Assembly (NCBI GenBank): GCA_000499405.2
Contig: HG738138.1
Span: 17,095,119-17,159,118, forward strand
Source: Onchocerca volvulus
Lineage: Eukaryota > Nematoda > Chromadorea > Rhabditida > Onchocercidae
Direction of reading: 5' to 3'
Length of the DNA: 64,000 bases
Part shown: piece by piece, positions 36,401 through 49,500 of the stretch
Layout: every line of letters begins with the position of its first letter
How positions within the stretch are numbered: the stretch's first letter is position 1
Position numbers and translations under genes: made by a program
The notes under the pieces: model-generated
Told to the model about the DNA's origin: nothing
Database searches by the model: none
Seen by the model: the letters and a program-made list of their open reading frames with translations, nothing else

Positions 36401-39400
36401 CATTGTCCAGAAATAGTGTAAAATTAAAACTAATCTACTGAATATTCTATTCTGTCTCAACCCATTCCATACGAAATTTTGAGACCTGATTTTCAGGATG
36501 CCATTCTCCAGCTTTGACCCTCGGAGCATCTATCATTTCCTTCTCTTCCTCTTGTGGAAATTCATTCCATTCTACTCGAGTTGTTTGTGCTGGACGAGGA
36601 ATAATCACAGTTGGCTAAAATATTTGCTCAAATTAGAAATACTTCCCTTAAAATCAGCTATATTTCTTCATTGTTCACATTTTTCATTCACTTTCTTCCA
36701 GAATCAAAGATTCAAATTTTTGACTCTTAATTTAACTCTTCGCAACTCTGTCATAAAAGAATATGCACTACATAGTATTAATTATTCTACTCGTACAATT
36801 ATCAAGTAAAGTTTAATTCCTGAAAGATCTTGCAAAAGGAGCAGCTTGAAATGTCTGCAATTTCAGATTTTTACGCGTAATTACATTTTTTATACTTTGA
36901 GCAAATTTATTCAATAAGTTGCTCAGAAAGTTGTAACATATGAATTAAAACAAATAATTAATCCTTTAATAGTTATAATCAAATATTTCGGAAAAAGGAT
37001 GTAATTGAATTGCTTAAAATTAAAAAAAAAAAAACATTGAATTGTCAAGGCTTGTACTTTACAAATGAATCAATCAATAGTCCATATGATCGGTCAGCAA
37101 CATACTTTTCTTAAAATTTACTGAATGTAATTTAAACTTGGATTTCCACAAGCTTAATTTCTTTATCCGAATTTTAAAATTTTCAAAAATATTCTGACCT
37201 TAATTTCAACACTTCCATGCAACTCTGGGATGGTGATTTTTGCTGGCTGAGGAGCTTGAATTTCAACCGGTATTCTACTTTGTGTTACCCATGATTGGTC
37301 CTCCTGAAATTTGCACAAAAATCAGTGATAAATTAAAATTTTCTCCTGTTTATCTCATCTGATTGAAAATGCAAAAAATTTTCATGAATTTCTAGATGAA
37401 AAATAAGATGCATGAATGAGCTTGCATTCCTTTTAGTTATATTTCTGCAGTAGATCAAATCAAATATTTAAATCTAAAAACATACTAGAATATTTCTTAA
37501 TTGTAATACAAAAATTTAATCTATTTACAAATTTTGAACTGCTTCAAGTCTGTCCTACTTCCAGTATTCATAACGTTGTATAACATTATAATGCACTCAG
37601 TGTAAACGTAAATGTGAGATATAATATGAATCGGATAATAAAATATCAAAATTCAAATTATACGTTATAATGCTTACGTAAATAATTATTGTAAAAATAT
37701 TTTTATTATATGTTTATAAAAGCAAATTTAGTTCAATTTTGAAAAGATTAAATTTAGTTCAGTTGAAGACAAATACTCCGGTGATAGTGAAGCATGTACG
37801 TGACGCTTATTTCTTCAGTCCGGAAAGGCAAGAATTGTATATTATAAATACTCATGCTTTCATGAGCCAAGCTTTTGATTGGTAACAGAGTGAGAAGAAA
37901 GTTACGTGAGTATGTATTGGTTTCACTTCTTGCTGTGGCAATATTTCTGTCGGCTTGATGACGCTGTTCAAGTAAGCCTGCTGTACATCGCCGCCTCTTA
38001 TCACTTGAATTTTGTCTCCAGTACTCGGGATTAGTTGTGCTACTGCTGATGTCTGCTGTTGAGCAGGTGCTGCAGATATCGGTGGAGCCTGAGCTTGCTG
38101 CATACCTCTTGCACTTTGTCCTGCAGATAACTTATGAACTGTTTGACCACCTCTAACTGCTCCTGTCGCTGGAGATACTTGTCCAGGTTTTGCTGATACT
38201 GTCGTTGAAGGTACTTGTCCAGGTTTTGCTGGTACTGCTGGACCTTTTTTTTGTTGCTGTTGTTGCTGTTGTTGCTGCTGTTGCTGCTGTTGAGGCATTT
38301 GTTGCACTTGTTTTGTTGGAACTTGATATTTTGCCGCCTGCACCTGAGGCTGCTTGGTCGCCACTTGAGGTTGCTTTTCCAGCATTTGAGGTTGCCTTGT
38401 TGGCACTTGTGATTGCTGTTGACTAGGCTGTTGCTTTTTTTGCTGATTTTGTTGCAAATTCTGGACTTGATTTTGCATTTGCTGAGCCTGTTTCATCTTG
38501 GCCTCCTGCTGGGCACGAAGTTGCTCTGCGCGTTCCCGTTCCGCTTTTATCTGAGTTTGTCGTAATGCCTCTTGCTCAGCTTTTTTTTTTGCTTCAGCTT
38601 CGGCTTGCTTTGCTTTTGCTTCAGCTTCGGCTTGCTTGGCCTTTGCTTCAGCTTCGGCTTGCCTTGCTTTTGCTTCAGCTTCGGCTTGCTTGGCCTTTGC
38701 TTCGGCTTGGGCTTGCCTGGCCTTTGCTTCATCTTCAGCTTGCCTAGCTTGAGCTTGTCTCGCTTTCGCTTCAGTTTGTGCCTGCTGAACACGCATCTGA
38801 GTCTCACGCTGAGCACGTTCTTGCGCTTCCTTTATGGCTTGTTGCTGAGCCAGTTGAGCTCGTTTAAGTGCTTCTTGTTGTGCTTTCTCCATTGCTTCCT
38901 TTTCAGCCCTAAGTTTCGCTTGACGCAATTCTTCAGCTTGCGCATGAGCTTCCGCTTCCTTTTTCGCAACTTCTGCTGAATCCAATTGAACCGGAGGCTG
39001 CGATTGTCCTTGTGGTACGATTACCTTATGAGATTCTGTACTTGTTGTCGATGTTTCATGAACTAAAAGTTTGAAAATGAATTTCACGATTTCGTTTAGA
39101 ATAAATAACAGGAAAATACGTTATTTTTTTTCTCTCGCTATATTTCCTCGCTGTTTAACAATTTCCAGATTTTTTTCCTGCATCTAAATAAAATCGTGAA
39201 TGGACCGAATGCTTCATAACTATCAGAAGGACACGAAGATATCTCGAAAGCACAATGGGCCCAAAAAACCTACGTTCTTCGATTAGTAAAAATGCCGAAT
39301 TAGATATTAGACAGCTCAGTAAAATTCGAAAAATGATTCAAAGAGCATAAAAAGTGAAATATTAAAAAGCATAAGAAAAGAATGCATGGACAAATTAAAT

Positions 39401-39577
39401 CAAACCTGTTCTAGTATGCTGACCATCAGTGCTGGTCAGTGTCCCTGTTTTATCCTGATTCACGACAGGTGTCACATTGGTAACCATCTTGAAACCGCTT
39501 CCTTTACGTAAAGTTATTGGTACTTCATCTTCTTCTTCCTCCTCCTCCTCTTCTTCCTCTTCAATATTGCGTGACAT
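33478..39577 (-). CDS. Coiled-coil, poly-Q protein with four WPPP motifs (unidentified family)
   Basis: Not recognised. Exons: 39577-39406, 39062-37906, 37303-37199, 36614-36486, 36306-36209, 35819-35768, 35682-35568, 35041-34892, 34806-34757, 34254-34207, 33516-33478; all GT/AG and in phase, 704 aa. Layout: an acidic N-terminus with 11 consecutive Glu (6-16); a long Ala/Glu/Lys/Gln helical segment (about 85-265) that should form a coiled coil and includes a 9-residue repeat AEAKAKQAE; a Gln/Pro-rich stretch with 14 Gln (315-328); then a region with four aromatic-proline motifs, VWPPPQNEN (Trp 543), VWPPPENEV (597), QWPPPEFEQ (623) and QWPPPPPEYG (652); then the tail FRRLVIAGEVDG. TTTTAG lies 8 bases upstream of the ATG, as expected for trans-splicing. 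There is no signal peptide or membrane segment. It is probably a cytoskeletal or scaffold protein; that is inference from composition. The last small exons are the least certain. Confidence 0.8.
38251..38292 (-). repeat. CAA/CAG repeat coding 14 glutamines
   Basis: Fourteen consecutive Gln codons mixing CAA and CAG, inside exon 2 of the WPPP gene, followed by AAA AAA. The mixed codons suggest moderate length stability. Confidence 0.95.
38591..38753 (-). repeat. 27-bp coding minisatellite in the coiled-coil segment
   Basis: About six copies of a 27-base unit encode the 9-residue repeat AEAKAKQAE and variants. The opposite strand reads GCTTCAGCTTCGGCTTGC and its variants. Because the unit length is a multiple of three and codons are biased, several other frames on both strands are also open here. 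Those are shadows, not genes. Confidence 0.92.
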
Positions 39578-42500
39578 TTTTCGGACTAAAATAATCAATT
39601 GGGAAATTTTGGCTGAGATAATTTAAAAAGAAAATGCTTTACTTCAGAATTACTTCGCTTTTAGATGAAGTATATGCTCTAAGATTAATAAATTAATTCA
39701 ATGATATATTATGGCATCAGAAGATCACATGTTGTTTATCGATAAGTAAAGAATAAAGTATAAAAATATAAACTGCTCGAAATTTCCCATAAATTTTTTT
39801 GATGGTTATCATTAAACAGAAATTGCTCAGTCATAAAAGAATTCCAAGACGAAAATATAACGACTAATGAAATCAATTTTATTACTCATTTCAACAACAT
39901 GTAAAATTTAAAATTAAAAAATACTGATTTTATAAATTTGAAATTTTAGTTCTGATCTCCTTCAGCATTTCAAATATTTTTGCATAATTTATATCTTTAT
40001 GTTGCAATGGAATTTGCTTTCAACTTAAAAAATGCAACATTGATTAAATATTCATTCTAATAGAAATCTGAATAGATGGATTATTTGAAGATCAATCAAT
40101 AACGTCATTAAGAATAAAAGATCAGTAAGAAAAACAACGTGTAATGTGTCTTTTCTTTCGGCGTTTTATTATAATCATCTAACTTGATTTCAAAAATTTC
40201 CCTCTCTTTGTAATAGCTATACCTGAATCCGGCAATCTGCTTTATAGAATATAAAAAGGTGTAATAAGACTTGGTACTTCAAAATATATTAATATTTTTA
40301 AAATAACATTAACATTCATTAGTATTTCTGCTATTAATCTTTACGAAAATTATACCAATGAATACTAGAATTCGAAAAATAATAAAAAAAGAAAAATAAT
40401 CTTCTGATAAAAAAATTATTGCTTTTTAAATTCTGGCAATACTTCTAAATTCAATATATTTTTATTTATTGAAAAAATCTTCAAAATTTGAGAAAATCAA
40501 ATAAAGCTTTCAATTATTCTTGGAACTCTTATGAGTGTTACATAAAGAGGATTATCATTCAGATGATAATTCGCGATCATCTAAAGCATATAATGAGACA
40601 AAAAAGAACTATCCCGAATAGATTTCCAGAAATCCATTTCTTTTTTAAACTTAAAATTTTGCTGAAATGAAGCTTATTTCAGAGCAAGTTTATGGTACAA
40701 TCTTTCACTGATAGCAGTGATTATAACTATCGCATTGGCTTTTTTTCCTTTTTTTTTCTTTCTGTTTTTCAGTTAAAAACTGGTCTGATTAAAGAGAAAA
40801 ACTCTTTAAGGTTAAGTGATCAGAAGAACTATATACTTTGCATTTTAGGGATGCATCAGGAAACTTTTGTGGTACCTAAAAATGACAGGGTAAATATTAA
40901 TTAATTTATTTATTTTGGTCGGTGAAGAACTTGTGCTAAGTAACTTCCTTAAGGAAGCATTATCAAACTCCGCTTAGGAAATATTCTAATTAAAAGCTTA
41001 ATTAAGAATGAAAGAATGATATTTCAAAAAACTTTCATATATATTCTCTTAATATGTTTACTTGCAAGACTGTATGATATTTCGAAGACATTTCTTATTC
41101 TCGAGAAAATTCATTCCTTTACGATATCATCATTTTCAAACTAAGTGAGGTTAACAAATAGAACTATCAAACCTATTATAAATATTAAATTCTGTTACAA
41201 CTAAATTTATCGGATCTAAGTCTGTTGACTGAGTAGGCGGAAAAGATCGAAAGTAAAAAGTAAGCTAATTACAAATTTTTAATTAGATGATTATTTTAAG
41301 ATAAATTTGATAAATATTAGCCAAAAGAAAATGTTAGACAGAAATAAATTTGCATTCATTCGCTTTATGATCTTATCGACAGATTACCTGATAAATGCAA
41401 GTTCATAGTTGAAATTCAACAAGGTAACAAATTAGCTGCTCATGTGAAAAATAATTATTGGAAAGGATTTGGGATTCCTTAGAAGATGAAAGAGATTAAG
41501 ATAAACATTTGGTGCGAAAAAAAGTGAACTACTTTCATGCTTCCTACAAGTGATTTCTTGAACAAATAAACAGATTACAAACTATCTCGAATAAAAAAAC
41601 AAGCCTCTGTTGTTAACAATCCATCATTAACGACATTTGACGGCACTATTGAATTGACTCTTCAAAATCGCGAAAATAATAAAATAAATAAGTGATAATC
41701 AAATCTAGCTGATATAAATAAACACATTCACTCACTGACGTAAAGCATAAAACATAAAACGCTAATGCTAAACAACATGTGCATTATATCACTATTACAA
41801 CGATTTTATAATTTACTACTTTTTTGAGAGCATTCTTTGCCATTTCTTTCAAGAGATGTTGAATAGTTTGCTTGAAAACAAAAAAGTAAATTTTCATTCA
41901 TCTAAATAGACATATATATATATATATATATTAATATCACAAAATATATAAATTTAGTTTCAAAAATGAAAAAAAAAAGTTATCAAAGTTGTGTTGATAA
42001 ATCATTCTATTATATTCATGGATTATGTAAATATCCTCGACATTTTCAATTATTCTGAGCAATTTTTTAAAATAAAACTTTCGAATAGGCTCTTTCAGAT
42101 AAGCGAGCTTTATAACCAAATAAATAAGTCGAAATATTTTATGGATTAATTGGTGCTATTGGATGAAATAAAGTTGAATCCGGTTAGTGTTAAACTTCGG
42201 ATTATCTTCGCAAACCTGAAGGAATGAATAAAATCCCGAGAAAAGCGGAAAAAGTTAGATATTTAAGAGGGGCAAAGATGCAGAGCAGGGCATAGATAAA
42301 GATAAAGCAATCGAAATAAAAAAAAAAAATGAATAAATGAGCATTTTAAAATTTAAACCGACAGAGAGTAAATACATATAAATAGTGAAAGTTGAAATAA
42401 CAGATATAGGAGGTGGTGGTGATTCAACTGCCCTCAAGTTTTCGTTTAAATAAATCTTCGAAGATCTGTTCCTAATGCTAGCACTCTTCTCTTCTTCTTC

Positions 42501-42854
42501 TGATATATGCTTATCCTAGCATATGTCTGAACCTATCATTCTTAAATTAGTTAATAATTTTCCGCCATGAACTAAAGTACCATCCATCTTCAAAAATCTT
42601 CAATGAATGCCAGGAAACTCATTTTTTTTCTAAAATCTCCGATTCTTAGAAGCAAAGAAGATGCAAAGCGATTAGAATACGAAGCAATAATTTGTTAAGA
42701 GAACAGAGAAATGAAGCGAATCCTCTCAGACTTTTGTTCGTTCTAGTAAACGATGAAAATAATGCATTTGATAACAAATTCGCAGAGTCCGAATTGAAAT
42801 ATACAGAATGTTGTTCATTTCCATTACTTTCTTCCCCGCCTCATCTCTTATTCT

Positions 42855-42890
<36 letters not shown>

Positions 42891-45037
42891 GAGAAAAAAA
42901 AATGCGGAAAAGAAAAAACAAAATCATAGATACGAACGTTTTGTTCATATTCATTTATTGGTTTCGACTTGATATCACTATGAATTTGTGTTGTGAATAA
43001 ATTTTTAACTAATTCAAAGCTTATCGTAGTGCTCGGAGGTGATAATGATTAGGTAGGAGGGATCACAGTACAAAGCCAAGCAACCTAGATTCTAAGTTGA
43101 CTGACTAAGATCAATTAGCTAAGATCATATGAGATCTAATGAGCAAACAGATTATATTTTCATCGTTATGAGATGTGATAAACTAACTGATTGATATTTT
43201 TCGTTATCTGATAAACTACTAGAAATTTATACACTTCTCAAAAGTTCCTGCTGTTCCTATCTATTTCATTTGAATTGTCTCCGAGCATTTTTGGGAATTT
43301 TTACTTGGATAAAAAATAATTATTTTATAGCATTCGTTGACATTGCCGCAATTAATAAAAAGCAAACCTGAAAATAATATCAAATAGATTGTGTATAATA
43401 GTAGCATGACAAAATAATCGAGAGAAAGAACCATGAGAACTGAAACATTTGTTGTTAATGTAAGATTTCTTCTATGTCAAGATTTGAAGTGTGAAGAGAT
43501 TCGAGAAATACACAATATCAATCATAAGCCTGAAATGATATATTTAAAAGTTCTTAGAAAATGAAATTTTCTTATTCTAAACTCATTCTGCAAATCCATT
43601 CTTTCTCTTAAGTTTTATGTTGAATTAATGCTAATTTTCTCACCTTTCAACGAAACAAATTGATAGTTGGAAAATCAATGTAAAGCAAAAATTAGCTTTT
43701 TAAATAAAATTGCAAGAGAAGTTATAGAGTACAGAATATATCAGGTTTTTTGAAAAAAAAAATTGTTGCAGGAAGCATACTATATTAATAAAAATGAAAA
43801 TATAAAAAAAGAAAAAAAAAGCATATTGCACTTCACTTTAAAGTTTTCCTAATTTTTTTCTTTCGTTAAAAATTCTACAAATTTTTTATCGACTATAAGC
43901 TGATGATTTTGCACATTCTTTCATTAAATTTAATGCATTATATGAGTGGCAAGATGCTAGTTTTATTTGCATTTTTAAATTTGTTAGCATATTGTATTTT
44001 GTATAAAACATTAAAAGATCGTCTGACTGTTCATCGAAAAACTTAGATTCATTGTGAACTGCCGAAAATGACACAGGTAATATAGATCATCCAATTCAGT
44101 AGATGTTGCAGAGCTTTTCAATTGTCTAAAAAGCCTTCAATTTAAATATCCAAAAGGTTAATACAATCAATGTGCTTCTGAACATATTACTTTTTGAAGT
44201 ATACAGAAAGTCATCCGAATATTAATTATTGGTAACTTAAAATCTTGTTAAAATCACTAAGAAATAATCATCACAGAATTTTTCACGGCAACGTCAAACT
44301 TTAAGCAAACAAGCAAACTGACTCGAGTTTTTTTAAACTGATATAGTTTCTTCCTATTTTTTTCAAAATTCCACAATAACATTAAATGTTTGAAAAAAAT
44401 CATCAAGGATTTATCATAGTTCAATTTCATTTTTTGTCCAAGTACCACGTTCCTTTGAAACAGTAGAGAATAGGACATTACTGTCATAACAAAATGAGAA
44501 TCTATCGATGTAATTTTTGTGTTTGATTTTCCATAATTTCGTTAAGTGATAACAAATCATTCAGAAAATACACAATTCAGGTAGTGATTATTGCAAAATT
44601 AATTTAGATTTCAAAACGTTGCTCTCAACACTCCTCATATTTGAATGTTATACATCAATTTTTTAAAAATCATAATTAGTTCATCAGATTAAGCGAAACT
44701 AAATTACATTATGTAAATTTGATTAATGCATCATGATTCGTTCAGCTAATAATTCAGAAATATTAATTTCTCTATGTAAACTGAATAATTTTTAGATTGA
44801 ATGAAGTCTAATTTTTATTTGGAAGCACCAGTCGAACTGAAAGTCAAAAATAAATTGATCTAACCATAAAGTCAATTAAGTTAACAAATTACTAGTTTTG
44901 ATTAATTAAAAGTTTTATTCAAGTTAAAAAAAAATCATAATTTGAGTCAACAATTGAGAAAAACGCAAATAAAAAACTGATAAATTCTTATTTCTTTATT
45001 CCAACTTTTTTTATTTACCTTTTTCTATAGCATACTC

Positions 45038-45260
45038 ATCTATATAAATAAAAATGTAAATGTTCGTTGTGGCTCTTGACACAACGTTGCAAGTTCTTCA
45101 CCGTTTGCTTTGAAATTTCGACGCAACCTCACACTCGACTAGTGCGTATTTCTATACAGATATACTTTTTTTCTTTTTTTCTAACTTGTAACAACACCTG
45201 TGACAGGTAAAAATAAGTGTGTGGACATTTGGGCGAGTGGCCGATCCAGCTAGTAGCTGA
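45038..45260 (+). mobile_element. GC-richer patch, possible Helitron-like remnant
   Basis: It starts near TCTATATAAATAAAAATG, a start seen in some invertebrate rolling-circle or non-autonomous elements, and runs through a GC-richer block with ACACAACGTTGC and TTTCGACGCAACC. It ends near a perfect short inverted repeat CAGCTA-G-TAGCTG (45247-45259). The assignment rests on resemblance only; no intact terminal structure is proven. Confidence 0.22.
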
Positions 45261-46177
45261 ACGAAATGTTAAAATACATCAGATATTGCGCAACAAATTG
45301 CTTGTGTTATTATTCTGATAAACTCATCTCTTCTCAATATTCGCCAGCACAAACAATGCTTTAATCTTTTTCACTTTATTTTCCTACATAGCAAGAATCA
45401 AACAATTGGAGTGTTGACGGAATCAGCATGGAAGAATCTTGCCTTTTCATAAGAAATAATTGTTAGAAAAGATATGCGAGAAATGGCTAAACAAAAATTT
45501 TTATGATTAATTCCTCAGAAAATAAAAGATGGGCGTGAACTTGTGGTGCGAAAATAAGTTTCAGCAATATTTATTATTTTAGTTGTTGTTATTATTGATT
45601 TATGCTAATGAATTTTGAAATATAAAATCACTTTTCTGTAACAATCAGTAGATATTTATTCGTCATTTCAACTCATCGTTTAGAAACGAAGCAATAAAAT
45701 AAGAAATGATTTATAAATTTCTATCGTATTACTGTGAATTGTCAGACTTTTTTAATAATTGTATCCAAGTTTAAATTTTTTTATATTAGATTTTCAAAAG
45801 AGAATTACATTACGAGCATTTGAAACGAAAAGTTTAATTCCATCTTATACTTTATTTTCTTTAATTCATGCTTTGGAATGAAGAAAAGGATTCTCTATTT
45901 AGTCATATTTGTGAGTGTTTTGCAAGGTACTGGCACTTTTAAAACAAATATATATGAAGAAAACTAAAAATAAAAAAAATGGAATTTTAAAAACGATGCA
46001 ATGAATATAATGCCATGGGACAATATTTTGGCAAAATAAACTTTCCTTATTGCATATATACAAATAAAACAGTCCTAATAAATTATCAAATTTATGCGAC
46101 AATAAGTATTTATTACATAATTAAAATTGTAAAATTTAAGGTAAAATTGTTTACTATCACAGTATTTTCGTGCAAAC

Positions 46178-46246
<69 letters not shown>

Positions 46247-46264
46247 AATAAATAAATAAATAAT
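46178..46264. repeat. Composite microsatellite (AAT)n then (AAAT)n
   Basis: About 21 AAT units (46178-46240) are followed by about six AAAT units (to 46264). The long minus-strand Leu/Tyr-run frames across it are repeat artefacts. Confidence 0.97.
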
Positions 46265-46502
46265 AATAGCAACAAATAATAATTTTTCGACTAATACTGA
46301 TCTTTCTGAAAGATATTTGCAATGATTTTTCAAATTATTCCGTTCAATCTATCATCAACTCGCTTGTAAAATAAAAGTTGAAAATGAAGTTTGTATAAAC
46401 AAAACTTAAAAAGAAATTTGGAAGAAAAAATTTTACAGATAGATAATAGCATCAAAGCATAATTTAGAGGTATTTTTAGCCATTTAAATAAATTTGAGTA
46501 AT

Positions 46503-49500
46503 TCAGGGCAAAATGCCTAAATTCTTCAGTTCGTCCTGTTGTCGTTGCAGCAATGCCTGATTAGCTTCCAGACGAGCTTTACGCTCCTTCGTCAAATCAG
46601 TCACTTCTTCACTGTAAAAGAGATGACAATATGGTAAGCAAATATCGACAAAAGAATAATCTTAATCAAATATCGATGCAAAAATTTTTTAGCTAATTTA
46701 AAAGTTTAACAAGTTGTTATAATGGTACATGGCAGGAAAGTTGAATTTTTCAATGGAAACCATAAATCCTTTTGCAATAAACTTATTCTTGCTATGTTGC
46801 TTTTCTTTTGAAGCACATAATAACTTATAGATTTGCAATCAACCTCCGGGAAAAGTAGATATTTGATCCATTTAAAAATTAATTGAAATGGTAATTTTGT
46901 ACGATAAAAATACTAAATCATTATTGTGTCATAGTTTAAGATAGATCAAGTATCAGATAAATAAATACATGAATGAATTTTTTTTGATCATAAGCAGTGG
47001 ATTATAAGAATCATGTAAATTATGTAGCTACCTTTTATTTAATTTCGAAAATGGAAGATGAGTTTTTCGCAAAGCTTCTTTCTTCGCAATGTAAAGTAAT
47101 GCACCATTCATATCATTCTACAAAGTAGAAATTTTGAATTGTTTGTTTAAAAGAATAATTCATCTTTTTTATTCTTAATAAATCTTGCTTTTTAATTTGG
47201 AAAGAAAGAAATCAATTTTTTGCTTATTGTTTCAACAGAAAGAAAATTGCAGATTCGATATGACTTTCTTTAATTACAAGCAGTTTCTCGCTTTAAAAAA
47301 ATATGCCATGCTATTACATTTTATCCGCCTGACTATCGCCAGCTTATTATCTTTCACTAATTTTCAAAATTCTCGTTTCATTATTGGACTCTGCTTTTTC
47401 TAAAATTCCTGATAAGATGTAATACCGTGGTAGATGTAGGGAGCCAAGAAATAAAGAAAATCCATTTCGAATAATCTATTTCATAAATTACTCGGAATGG
47501 GTTCTCTTTTTTTTTTCAACGGAAGATTGTTATACTGTTGATCATGAGAATAAAATTAGAAAGCACTACCTTTACCGTATCATCAGACGTTTTATTGCGT
47601 GTTACATGCGTGGAATTGCCTGCAACTTTATTATTTTCGGCTTTTGAAAGTTTATTTTTTGATTTAGTCGATGGTGTTCTAGTAACAATTGGAATATGTG
47701 ACTGAAGTTTTGGACTCCATTTTGGGCTTCTGCAACTGATATGAATATTTAAAACTGAGATGTCAAAAGTTTGAACAATGTTAATCGCGAAAGTTTAAGA
47801 AGATACAAAAGTTCCATAAAAGTTTCAAGGGATCTCAACTGAAATTCGATTAAAGAAATATTTAAAAAATTCAGATGATAATTACAATTAAATCTCAAAA
47901 GATCACCTTTGTGGTATGTTACTCCTATTATTTCCTTCATCTTTTAAATCATCAATATCGCCATTCAATTTCCTAATTTCTTTTCCTGCTTCATTACTTC
48001 CACAATTATTAGACAGCTTTCTTAATTGAATACATTTTGATGTTCTTTGGCTGGTTTCATTTAAGGATGTATTTTCATTGATTATTTTCCGTGGAATGGA
48101 CGGTGATTCGACAACCGAGGTACGGCTTTCTATTATATGCTTGTCGTTGAATTCATTTATCTCTGAATGATTTGATATTTCTGAAGATTCTACTTTACCT
48201 GCAATTTGGCCAGCATCGCTTGAAAGTAGAATTTCTGTGTTGAAGTTACTGGATTTGTTTTCAATAATATCTGTTCTTCCAGGCGGGTCGGTTAATGTTT
48301 TAACAGTAACAACTGGATAATGGGAAGTGCTGCATTTTACATTAGTTCTGTTCGATATATTTCCGGATACAGAATCATTATCATATTTAGTATGAACCGC
48401 ATCGATGATTGCACAGTTTGGCGGTGCTTCCATTGGTGCGACACTGTTGATATTAGAATTAGCCTGGTATAAATCATTTTCTGCTTCATCAAATGTATCA
48501 TTACAGTTCGGTAAGTTAATCATTTCTTCTTCAGCTTTTTGATAACCATCATCGCCGTGATTCTCTTCAAATTCCATCACAATCGATTCACGTTTTGGCT
48601 CAATTAACTCGCAAAATTCTACGCAGTTTTTTCGAATGTCATCCTTGATACTTGCATTTGAATACATAAAATGTGATCGCTGAAATTTGTATTGTTTAAA
48701 TTTGATCTGTTAAGTGAAGATAAGAAAGCAGATGATCAAAAATAGAAAAACAAGCGAATTATTCAATCCCATTTGTTCAACTATTTTTAAGACTTGACAC
48801 AATTATTCTTCTCACTCAACTAAAAAAGATGCTGCTCATTAAGAAGTGAAACAAGCGGCTCTAGACCTTTTAAGGATCATTCGCAAAATCTGACGCAGTT
48901 TTTTTGAATGTCATCTTTGATACTTGCAGAGAAAATTTACAACTCTACTGATTCCAAAAATGATATTGAACCCTATATCATGATGTTCATCTATTTATTT
49001 AATCTTCTGGACCGATAAGAAGACTTCTTGCATATTCTGATGCTTCTTCAGGACAGTTTTGAATTTAATGCAATGAATTTTTTATATTCTTATTTTACTC
49101 CAATTATATTTTTCAATTCACTTCGTCTATTCATCAGTTTTCAGAAGCTTTCATTAAAATTCTCAAATCATTAAGAAAAAAAAGAAAGATTTGAAACTTA
49201 CTTCGACAAAGTCTGAAAATCCATTACATTTAATTTCATCTACTTTGTTGTTTTCCTTTGGTATCAGCGAAAGTACAGAATATTCACTACATAGTGACGA
49301 AATTTGTGGCGTTAATTTTTTTCGAAATATATTTAATGGTGTAGAATTTGACGTGCAATTCGCTTTTGGTTTCGATTTAGAAGTTATAGCACAGGGCTGG
49401 TTTTGTGGTTGGAGAGATATTTCGTTTGGAGAAGTTTCGAGGCTTTTTAAAACTGGCGGTAGAGGCTCCAGAGATTCATCGCTAATTATTATAGTTTCTT

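Larger units (their letters stand above)
39578..46502. other. 7-kb intergenic region
   Basis: No gene assembled. It contains poly-A (42860-42900), an (AT)n run (41912-41932), a possible mobile-element end at 45038-45260 and a composite microsatellite at 46178-46264. Open frames here are short and of low complexity or homopolymer origin. Confidence 0.55.

Noticed and set aside
38572..38979. 135-codon plus-strand open frame rich in Leu, Phe and Cys
   Set aside because: It is the antisense shadow of the coiled-coil minisatellite in the WPPP gene; the minus strand has the coherent protein and splice junctions.
42692..43000. 102-codon plus frame with a Lys run
   Set aside because: Much of it is a poly-A tract and flanking low-complexity sequence.
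46075..46322. Minus-strand frames of Leu or Tyr runs
   Set aside because: They are readings of the (AAT)n/(AAAT)n microsatellite.
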